The notes under the pieces were generated by a model. That model ran no database searches, was not told where the DNA came from, and saw nothing but the letters and a program-made list of their open reading frames with translations. Source: DAOVQB01 sp023128935 (GTDB lineage: Bacteria; Eisenbacteria; RBG-16-71-46; CAIMUX01; WJJG01). From it: DNA of 25,583 nucleotides. Location: assembly GCA_030628905.1 (NCBI GenBank), contig DAOVQB010000042.1, positions 1-25,583 on the forward strand, written 5' to 3'. Below, one piece after another: positions 8,108 through 14,864 of this stretch. Each line of letters starts with the position of its first letter. Within the stretch, counting starts at the first letter, position 1. A program made the translations under genes and the position numbers.

Positions 8108-8634
8108 GATTCATCCTCCTTCCGGGGACGCGACTGCCCCCCGCATATGGGTCCAGTGACGACGCTTCAGTGCGGTTGACTTCCCGGGTTGTTGTTCCTG
8201 GTGCACAGAAGCGCCTGCCGTTGCGGTAGCCTTGTTGAAGCGTGGCGCGCGAGTCTCACAGCACTTCTCTGGCTCCCGGCACTCCGGACGCGCTGACGAA
8301 GCAGGTAGTCGCGCGCCCCATGATCAACATCATCAGTAGGCAATCCGGCTTGGGAGCGTTAGGGAGATGTTGCTGAGCCACCGCAGGAGGATGGCGGAGG
8401 GTCGTCAGATGATATGCTGCCGGCCATTTGCAGGGTCGTCGTGCTACGTGCTACGATCTGTCCACCTAGAGGCAAGTCCCTCGGCCGATTGTCGCGCAGG
8501 GTAGCTCGGTGACATTGACAAGGGTCGACCGCGCAGCGTCGCTAACGCGGGCCCCCTCTGAGGACGTATAGAGGAGAGAGAGTTGTCGGTCCGCGACACA
8601 CGGGAGCTGACCCCAAACTGTACATGGAGGTCTC
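8108..8634. promoter_or_regulatory. Divergent control region upstream of TIR operon and DUF1598 operon
   Basis: This 527-base non-coding gap must hold promoters for both divergent operons. A perfect 9-bp inverted repeat, GGCGCGCGA at 8244-8252 and TCGCGCGCC at 8309-8317, is separated by 56 bases and could be paired operator half-sites. A consensus -35 hexamer TTGACA occurs at 8515-8520 facing the TIR gene, but no good -10 lies 16-18 bases downstream, so it is only a weak promoter candidate. A tandem GTGCTAC duplication occurs near 8444-8457. No small gene was supported, and no tRNA-like structure was seen. Confidence 0.4.
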
Positions 8635-10068
8635 ATGGCCGATTTCGATGCCTTGCAGAAGCGCTTAGCTTCCGCGCAGGAAACCATGGATGCGTACTAT
8701 CGGCAATCTCCTTCCCGCCAGGCCCAGGAGCACGTCGACCAGGTCAGCCGGGAACTCGAATCCTGGGCACAGTCGATGAGAGGTGAACTTGAGGCAGACC
8801 ATGCCGACCTCGATCATGAGTTCAAGGAGATTCGGGAACTCGAGGCGCAGATCGCTGAATTGGACAAGAGCCTGGAAGGCATGTCTTCCAGCTCCAACGA
8901 CCAAGTCGCGATTCGCAAGTACAACCGATGCGTGGCTGAGAGGAACGCGCTAGTCGAGAAGCACAAGCAAAGTGGATCGACTCTCCAGACCAGGCAGGAA
9001 AGCTACAGCCGTCGCGTTGACGACTTCAATAGAGAACTCGCCGAGCGCCAGAAGATTCTGGACAAACAGATCGCAGATGCACAACAAGATGTGGATGCGT
9101 ATAGCGCGTGGCTTTCCGAAAAGGGTGACGAGCGCTTTTTTGTCCAGCTCAACCAGCTATATGCGGATCTGAGAAACTTGCAGCCGGATGCTACCGAGGA
9201 GCGCGTAGCACTGGAAGGCATGATTTCGAAGGTGCAAGGAATTCGCACCGAGCTGGCGGAGCAGGCCGTGACCGGCAGCCCCGGCGCCAGATCGGGGATG
9301 CTGATCGTACCAGCCACATTCGCCACGAGTGAGATCTGCCATCTCCTCGTTGACAACGCGTCATCCATTGTCTCACTGAGTGCTGAGCTCGTCAGGGTAC
9401 TAGACTGGGAGTCATATGTTGGCGAGGAGGTCGAACTGAGTCTCCCCGCCGGTTTGACAGCGCGCGTGCCCCAGCTCCTGATTCCGGGCATGGCTGTGGA
9501 TGGCCAGGAGGCGGCATTCGTCAAAGGAGTTGTCATGGAGGGGCCGGCCGTGGGCGTTGATGGCTGCTTGGGGCTGAGTTTCCTCAATCGCTTCAGCTAT
9601 CAAATCGACAAGCAGGAGATCCCGCGACTTATCCTTGAGCCGCAACACCGGGCGCGACGGGTGCCGCAGTTCGATGTGTTCATCAGCTTCAGCTCCAAGG
9701 ATATCGCGGCAGGAAAGCGCGTCTATGAATTCCTTTCGCAGTCCGATCACCATCCGTTCCTGAGCGCAATCTCACTCCAGAAGATGGGGAGTAGCGAATT
9801 CCAAAAGGCGATCGACCAGGCCCTGGAAGACGCGACCCATATGGTTGTAATCTGTTCTGGGCGCAAGATGCTCGAGTCCCGCTGGGTCGAGGCCGAATGG
9901 AGGTTATTCGACGGTCTAAGGCGAGCTGGTAAGAAGCAGGGAAACATCATCCCGATTCTCACGGGCACGATGACCGTAGACGACCTGCCCCTGGGACTCA
10001 GTCGGTACGCGACGTGTTCGCTGGATGATGCCGAGTGGAAGGAACAGCTCTTGCGCTACTTGCCTTGA
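8635..10068 (+). CDS. Coiled coil / retropepsin-like / TIR domain protein
   Basis: The product has 477 residues, with the ATG at 8635 six bases after GGAGGT. Residues about 1-210 are charged, Gln/Glu/Arg-rich heptad sequence, a long coiled coil likely to oligomerise. Residues about 221-336 look like a retropepsin-type aspartic protease fold: a flap-like beta region and the second signature GLSFLNRFSYQID. At the catalytic motif, however, LLVDNASS (D240) replaces the usual LLVD[T/S]GAS, so proteolysis is doubtful. Residues about 345-477 are a TIR domain starting FDVFISFSSKD, with W417-x-x-x-E421 in SRWVEAEW matching the position of the NADase catalytic Glu. TIR domains hydrolyse NAD+ or make ADP-ribose-type signals on activation. 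No signal peptide or TM helix is seen, so it is cytoplasmic. The next gene starts 18 bases downstream, so the two form an operon. Confidence 0.88.
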   Translation: MADFDALQKRLASAQETMDAYYRQSPSRQAQEHVDQVSRELESWAQSMRGELEADHADLDHEFKEIRELEAQIAELDKSLEGMSSSSNDQVAIRKYNRCVAERNALVEKHKQSGSTLQTRQESYSRRVDDFNRELAERQKILDKQIADAQQDVDAYSAWLSEKGDERFFVQLNQLYADLRNLQPDATEERVALEGMISKVQGIRTELAEQAVTGSPGARSGMLIVPATFATSEICHLLVDNASSIVSLSAELVRVLDWESYVGEEVELSLPAGLTARVPQLLIPGMAVDGQEAAFVKGVVMEGPAVGVDGCLGLSFLNRFSYQIDKQEIPRLILEPQHRARRVPQFDVFISFSSKDIAAGKRVYEFLSQSDHHPFLSAISLQKMGSSEFQKAIDQALEDATHMVVICSGRKMLESRWVEAEWRLFDGLRRAGKKQGNIIPILTGTMTVDDLPLGLSRYATCSLDDAEWKEQLLRYLP

Positions 10069-10086
10069 TGATCGTACCTGGAGCAC

Positions 10087-13000
10087 ATGATGGGCATGAC
10101 CCTTGAAGGGCTAAGATATTTCGGCTACCATCAAAGGCCTGCGCAGATTGCCATCCCTGTAGCAGATCTCGAGAGCTTTTTCGCATCCCAACCGTGCCCC
10201 GCGGTTGTGCTTCTGCGGGAAGAAGCACTGGATAGGCTGTTGAAGGCCAGCGGGAAGACGATCGAGTTGTGCAACAAGGACCATGGCGGCCGACAGGCAA
10301 AAGACTCGGAGTTGGCCCACTACCTGCTCGGAAAAGCTGCACCTGCCGCGATCAAGGGGAAGTATGCTAGTGCCGGACGCTGCAAGAACGGCGTGCGGAA
10401 TCTCCTCATGAGAGCTGCTGGTGAGAAGAATCTGTATTTCGTTGGAGTTTCGGACATGGTGTTTTGCGCGCTAGCGCGCGGGTCGATTGCCGAAGATCAC
10501 AGATCAAACACTGTGCACAAGGTATTCCAGGGCGTGTCCGATGAATCCGAGCGAGTGCGACAGACGATCATGAACATCGTCAGGACAGCACCGAAATCCC
10601 ATGTCCTAATCCTGGGCGAAACTGGCACGGGGAAGGATGTGATCGCGGAACTCCTTCACAAGCTCACCCGGGCGGGGAAACCATACGTGGCAGTCAACGT
10701 TGCCGAGATGATTGGAGATCTGTTTGAGTCTCGTCTATTTGGTCACGTGAGGGGTGCATTCACTGGGGCCATAGCCGATCACGCTGGATATTGGGAGGCG
10801 GCCAAAGACGGAACGTTCTTCCTGGATGAGATTGGTGAACTGCCGCTGCAATACCAAGCCAAGATCCTGCGGGCCTTGGAAAGGAGAGAGATCTACCGGG
10901 TGGGTACGACGGATCTCCGCCCCGTCGAAGCTCGCTTTGTCGCGGCAACGAATCGAGATCTCCAGTCGATGGTTGCCAAGGGTGAGTTTCGCCCCGAGCT
11001 GTATGCACGTCTATGCACCTGCACGATACGGACTTGTACGCTGCGGGACAATCCCGACGATGTCGAGATACACGTGCACAGGTGCTGGCGGCAAGTTTGG
11101 GGCGAGGAGCAAGGGAAGCTTCCACCGTGGGGGATTCCCGGTGAGATAGTCGAAGCCTTGAAGTCGGCCGAGCTGCGGGGTAACGTCCGAGACATCGAGA
11201 ATCTCATGCGCCAGATCATGATCGGGGTTGGGCGTGAACCGCCGAGACTAGGGCATCTGGAAATGGTCTACCGAGATTATTACGGTAGACCACTTACCGT
11301 TCCCGCTATCCTGCAAGAGAAAAAACCTGCCTTGCGCAAAAAGAGCCAGTCACTTGCATCCCGCAAAGGCACGCCTTCCCGGGAGTGGGTTCTAGCGCAG
11401 GCGGGCGAATACAAGGGGGTGCGCGAGGGGTACATCCGCCTAGCGAATGTGTTGCGTCAGATTCTGGAATGGCTTGTTCGGGATCAGATGCCGCCTCCTA
11501 TAATCCAGAGTCGCGTCAAAACGGTGTCAAGCTACGCGGAGCGGATTCAGGACGAGTGCACCGAGGATTCCGGCCCACTCAATCATCTCAGAGACCTATG
11601 CGGTTTGCGAATCATTGCCCTCTCAACTAATCAGGTACAGGACATCTGCAGTCTCATAGCGAGGTATTTCGAGATTGACCGCAGAGAATCGCTTGTCATC
11701 GATCGGCGCAAGACGTCTGCGGGATCCAGCTACCCTCACATCCACTATGTGATTCGACTGGACCAGAAGCGTGCGGCAACGCTATCGAACGCCTGCCAGA
11801 TCGAGGTTCCCAACGATGTTCTGGACCTGTGGGCCGAGGTGCAGGTGCGGACCGTGCTTGAACACGCTTGGGCGAGTGTCAACCAGGAGACGAGCCAGCG
11901 AGCTGCCCGCCGACCCCCAGACAGATGGACCAGGGAACTCTCGGAAATAGAACATCTTCTCGCCGCGGTCGATCGGTCATTCGAACGCATCCGCGCCGGT
12001 CATAGGATCCAGACGACCGGCTATCCTGAATACATGAATGCGGAGCAGAGAGAAAAAGAGCTTGAGAGGTTGCAGACCGTTCTCGAATGCGATTGTCGCA
12101 ACGCCCCAATTGCCGCGCGCATCGGGAAGCTGCTCATTGCGCTGGGCGATTGGGATCGAGCCATCCGATTGCTTGAGGATTATGAAGACGGCAACTACCA
12201 GCCCATCCTCCGTGATCTCGGCGTCGCGCTTTGCCGGAAGCATATGGCCGACCCACTGAGCCCGGAATACGATCGCGGACAGACACTCCTAAAAAAGGCG
12301 TGTGAACTCGGCCCCCGAGATCCCGACGCACACGCATCGTTGGCTGGCACGTGGAGGCGTCGTGGCGACCTCGAACAAGCCCACAGCTACTATTTCCAGG
12401 CGCACGTCATCGATCCTGCCGATCCCTATGCGCTCGGGTGTTACCTGGAGACTGGCTTTGGCCTCTACCCGGACCGGGACCTAGTGACGATGGTCAGACC
12501 TCGGATCAGTGAGGCGCTCGAGCGCTGCCGCGACCATATTGATGCCAGCATGAACCTGCCGTGGGCCTACTATGACCTGGGGAAGTTTCTTCTGCTGCTG
12601 GGAAAACCCCGCCGGGGTCTGGCGGCATACGCAAGAGCAGTCCGGTCCAGCTCTGCCGATTTCATGATCGCAACATCCCTCGACTCCCTCGATCTGCTCG
12701 CCAAGGCTGGTCAGGAATCGACTGGTCTGGATGTAGCGCGAGGGATGCTCGCGCTGTGCCTGAGCGAACGCTTCCCGTCTGCCGATGCTGCCATCCGCCG
12801 GGCGGAGACCGGTGTGCCGAGCTGCAAGGTCACAAGCCCGGCCGTCATCGTCACCGGTGGTCTCCATGGGATCTTCGAGGACTCCGCCTCCGTCATGCGC
12901 AAGCTGCTCCTGGATGGGTTCCGTGAGTTCCGTGGGACCCTTGTCTCCGGTGGCACCACCGATGAGGTCCGCAGCATCCTTGAGCACCTCGATCAGTCCT

Positions 13001-13380
13001 CTGATGCCAACCCCCGCGTGATCACCTACCCGACAGTGGGCACCGTGACCGATGGCGACATCGAGGGCGAAGAGGAGCGCAGGGTCGCGAGCGAAGAAGA
13101 TCCTTGCTTGCGTGAGATGCTCCAGGGTTGGACGGATGTTGTGACTTCCCAAATTCAGCCATCCAATGTTGTTTTGCTCGACCTCGACGGGTATTCAGCG
13201 AGGGCGCTGGAACATGCCTGGGCGCACGCCCTCGGCGCCCGCATCGTCGTGATTGCCGATGAGAATGATACGAGCGCCGTGCCGCCAGACGGGGCTGATC
13301 TGGAGCCCTCGGATGTCGAGCTCCTGCCTCGGGACGCCGGCAAGCTGGGGGCATTCTTGCAGTCGCTTCAAGAATCCTAG
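10087..13380 (+). CDS. AAA+ (sigma-54 activator type) / RelA-SpoT synthetase-like / TPR / LSDAT (SLOG) fusion protein
   Basis: The product has 1097 residues. GGAG at 10080-10083 suits the second ATG (10090) slightly better than the first (10087). Residues 1-150 are an unrecognised N-terminal domain. About 155-395 are a sigma-54-activator AAA+ module: Walker A GETGTGKD (177-184), GAFTGA (223-228), Walker B TFFLDEIGELP (D247, E248), FRPELYARL, and LRGNVRDIENL (363-373). About 465-605 are RelA/SpoT-like: SRVKTVSSY, LRDLCGLRII (D503), YPHIH (H553) and AEVQVRT (E584); the later conserved His is Gln600. TPR-like repeats fill about 655-890. About 915-1097 match prokaryotic LSDAT/SLOG: VTGGLHGIF, LVSGGTTDEV, MLQGWTDVVTSQIQP and ALGARIVVI. 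The Fis-type DNA-binding helix-turn-helix usual for activators is absent. It is co-transcribed with the TIR protein. The domain calls are firm; the combined function is inferred. Confidence 0.88.
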   Translation: MMGMTLEGLRYFGYHQRPAQIAIPVADLESFFASQPCPAVVLLREEALDRLLKASGKTIELCNKDHGGRQAKDSELAHYLLGKAAPAAIKGKYASAGRCKNGVRNLLMRAAGEKNLYFVGVSDMVFCALARGSIAEDHRSNTVHKVFQGVSDESERVRQTIMNIVRTAPKSHVLILGETGTGKDVIAELLHKLTRAGKPYVAVNVAEMIGDLFESRLFGHVRGAFTGAIADHAGYWEAAKDGTFFLDEIGELPLQYQAKILRALERREIYRVGTTDLRPVEARFVAATNRDLQSMVAKGEFRPELYARLCTCTIRTCTLRDNPDDVEIHVHRCWRQVWGEEQGKLPPWGIPGEIVEALKSAELRGNVRDIENLMRQIMIGVGREPPRLGHLEMVYRDYYGRPLTVPAILQEKKPALRKKSQSLASRKGTPSREWVLAQAGEYKGVREGYIRLANVLRQILEWLVRDQMPPPIIQSRVKTVSSYAERIQDECTEDSGPLNHLRDLCGLRIIALSTNQVQDICSLIARYFEIDRRESLVIDRRKTSAGSSYPHIHYVIRLDQKRAATLSNACQIEVPNDVLDLWAEVQVRTVLEHAWASVNQETSQRAARRPPDRWTRELSEIEHLLAAVDRSFERIRAGHRIQTTGYPEYMNAEQREKELERLQTVLECDCRNAPIAARIGKLLIALGDWDRAIRLLEDYEDGNYQPILRDLGVALCRKHMADPLSPEYDRGQTLLKKACELGPRDPDAHASLAGTWRRRGDLEQAHSYYFQAHVIDPADPYALGCYLETGFGLYPDRDLVTMVRPRISEALERCRDHIDASMNLPWAYYDLGKFLLLLGKPRRGLAAYARAVRSSSADFMIATSLDSLDLLAKAGQESTGLDVARGMLALCLSERFPSADAAIRRAETGVPSCKVTSPAVIVTGGLHGIFEDSASVMRKLLLDGFREFRGTLVSGGTTDEVRSILEHLDQSSDANPRVITYPTVGTVTDGDIEGEEERRVASEEDPCLREMLQGWTDVVTSQIQPSNVVLLDLDGYSARALEHAWAHALGARIVVIADENDTSAVPPDGADLEPSDVELLPRDAGKLGAFLQSLQES
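10466..10479. repeat. 14-bp perfect palindrome inside coding sequence
   Basis: GCGCGCTAGCGCGC reads identically on both strands. It lies in the N-terminal coding part of the AAA+/RSH gene (codons for about residues 127-131). It may simply reflect codon use; no paired element was found. Confidence 0.6.
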
Positions 13381-13563
13381 AATTTCGCCTAACGTTCCCC
13401 GTCTCGGAATCTCTACAACAGCAGTGGTGGCCTGTTGGCTGGACGTAGGCACGCTGCCCAAGGAAGTATTCTGCAGGCTCCTATCCGAACTACGTGGGGT
13501 ATGGCCGTCCATCGACACCTGTCCGCCAAGTTGAATCAACAGGGTTCTTTAGGAGGGAAAGTG

Positions 13564-14403
13564 ATGAATAAGCTGCCGACAAATGCCATTATCCTCACAG
13601 CGCTTTGCCTCTGCTTCACCTCCTTGGCCAGCGCCACGCCGCCTCCAAGAGTCAAACTCCCTCCCCGAGTCACCGACCACGGTCCCGCCTTCCACTTTGA
13701 CAATGCAACCCGCGAATCCGCCGAGATCCACTACATCGACCTGACCGGCGATCAGATCAGGGAAGCCGTCGTCCAGATGCGGGGCGTCAACGCGGGTGGC
13801 GAGGGCGACTACTCCTTCACCATGGTCTTCGAGCTCAATGACGGCGAATACGAGCGGACCTGGACTAATATCAGCGGCGAACGTCCGAATGGCTTGGAAT
13901 TCCACGACATTGACGGCGATTCGGTGCATGAGCTGATCCTCCACGAGACAGCGGGCGCCCACTACAGCGTGATCTGCATCGTGTCCTACGCGGCCGGGCA
14001 ATACGTGAAGCTCTTCGAGAACGGGACGGCTTGCCACCTGTTGGAATTCGAGGTCAGTGGCCCCGCCGCGACTATCACCATCGGTCGCGAAAACTGGTCC
14101 AACGCGGAATTCTGCTACGCCAACTCCCATGAATTGTCCCACAAGGAGATCTGGCGGTGGTCCAACGGGGCCTTTGCCTACGATGCCGCGGCCAGCTCCG
14201 GCCCCTTCATGACAGAAAAAGAGGCCATCCAGAGGGCCGTAGACAGCATCACCAAGACTATGCTCGAGATCCGCGCGGTCTTGGGACGGGCCCAAGCCGA
14301 CCAGGATCCGGGCGTGGACCGAGCGGACATGCGGGTCCTATACCTTTGGACGGCCGGGATCCGGGCCTATATGCTGTTTGGCCCCGAGGTTTGGGGAGAC
14401 TGA
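13564..14403 (+). CDS. Secreted protein with FG-GAP/VCBS-like Asp-rich repeats
   Basis: The product has 279 residues. The frame opens at 13435, but the ATG at 13564 follows AGGAGGG by 6-7 bases and begins a clear signal peptide (residues 1-24, ending LASA), so it is the start. The mature protein is beta-rich and contains two calcium-loop-like segments, IDLTGDQIREAVV and DIDGDSVHELIL, of the D-x-[DT]-G-D type seen in FG-GAP/VCBS and integrin-like propeller repeats, about 65 residues apart. The C-terminal 70 residues are helical. It is exported, probably periplasmic or surface located. It lies 183 bases after the SLOG gene and before the second TIR gene, so it might be a sensor or ligand-binding partner for either; this is not shown by the sequence. 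Confidence 0.75.
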   Translation: MNKLPTNAIILTALCLCFTSLASATPPPRVKLPPRVTDHGPAFHFDNATRESAEIHYIDLTGDQIREAVVQMRGVNAGGEGDYSFTMVFELNDGEYERTWTNISGERPNGLEFHDIDGDSVHELILHETAGAHYSVICIVSYAAGQYVKLFENGTACHLLEFEVSGPAATITIGRENWSNAEFCYANSHELSHKEIWRWSNGAFAYDAAASSGPFMTEKEAIQRAVDSITKTMLEIRAVLGRAQADQDPGVDRADMRVLYLWTAGIRAYMLFGPEVWGD

Positions 14404-14475
14404 CGCAACGGGTCTTTTCCTGCCATGTTAGACACGTGCTCCGCACCCTCGTGCAAGCCCGCAGCAGGAGGACCA

Positions 14476-14557
14476 GGTATCCTGATCGCAACTCCAACTG
14501 GTGCCAGTCACGCGACTTGCATGGGACATGTTAGACGGAACGATGTGACGGTTCGGC
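14476..14557 (+). repeat. 82-bp direct repeat, copy A
   Basis: It aligns without gaps to copy B, 287 bases downstream, with 68 of 82 positions identical; the last 37 bases differ at only two positions. It begins GGTATCCTGATC and ends GACGGTTCGGC. Reading from the ATG at 14521 it would encode MGHVRRNDVTVR. Confidence 0.9.
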
Positions 14558-14762
14558 TGTTTCTAACTTGCTCCCGGACATACGTTAACCCGGAGTCACA
14601 CCCGTAGCTTCAACCCTCAATCGAGAGGGCCACGGCTCGTCCCATCCGGGTCCGAATGCCCCGGCTCTCCGAAACGAGCGGGAACAGCCGAGGGGGGGGA
14701 TGGCGCCTCACACTCTCGTACATGGGCACCTCTGGATGCGCTACGTACAGGGTTCCTCATGT

Positions 14763-14844
14763 GGTATCCTGATCTGAGTCGAAACTGGTGCCGATAACGC
14801 GACTTTGATGGGACATGTTAGGCGGAACGATGTGACGGTTAGGC
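14763..14844 (+). repeat. 82-bp direct repeat, copy B, adjacent to TIR-PEGA gene
   Basis: It begins GGTATCCTGATC and ends GACGGTTAGGC, 20 bases before the TIR-PEGA start. From the ATG at 14808 it would encode MGHVRRNDVTVRHS and stop. Its two differences from copy A in the last 37 bases (AGA/AGG and CGG/AGG) are both silent arginine changes in this frame. It may be a mobile-element remnant, a duplicated leader or a short leader peptide. Confidence 0.9.
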
Positions 14845-14864
14845 ACAGCTAAGCGAGAGGCAAG

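Larger units (their letters stand above)
14404..14864. other. Repeat-bearing intergenic region upstream of TIR-PEGA gene
   Basis: This 461-base gap has no supported gene. It holds the two copies of an 82-bp direct repeat (separate entries), a G-rich run near 14692-14701, and a third CATGTTAGAC string at about 14424-14433 outside the repeats. The second repeat copy ends 20 bases before the next start codon, so it forms that gene's leader. Confidence 0.6.

Noticed and set aside
8515..8546. Sigma-70 promoter (TTGACA with GCTAAC) for the TIR operon
   Set aside because: The -35 is perfect but the best -10-like hexamer is 20 bases away and poor, so it was kept only as a weak note.
12481..13152. 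223-residue open frame on the minus strand
   Set aside because: It lies wholly opposite the TPR/SLOG coding region, has no recognisable domain or ribosome site, and is explained as a shadow of the high-GC plus-strand gene.
13549..14295. 248-residue open frame on the minus strand
   Set aside because: It is the antisense of the signal-peptide-bearing FG-GAP-like gene, whose start, RBS and signal peptide are clear.
14424..14844. Integron attC sites suggested by GTTAGGC/GTTAGAC strings near gene starts and a GCCTAAC at about 13388
   Set aside because: No paired R''/R' boxes at 50-130 base spacing with an inverted-repeat body were found, and no integrase is present; a 7-base string is expected a few times by chance in this length.
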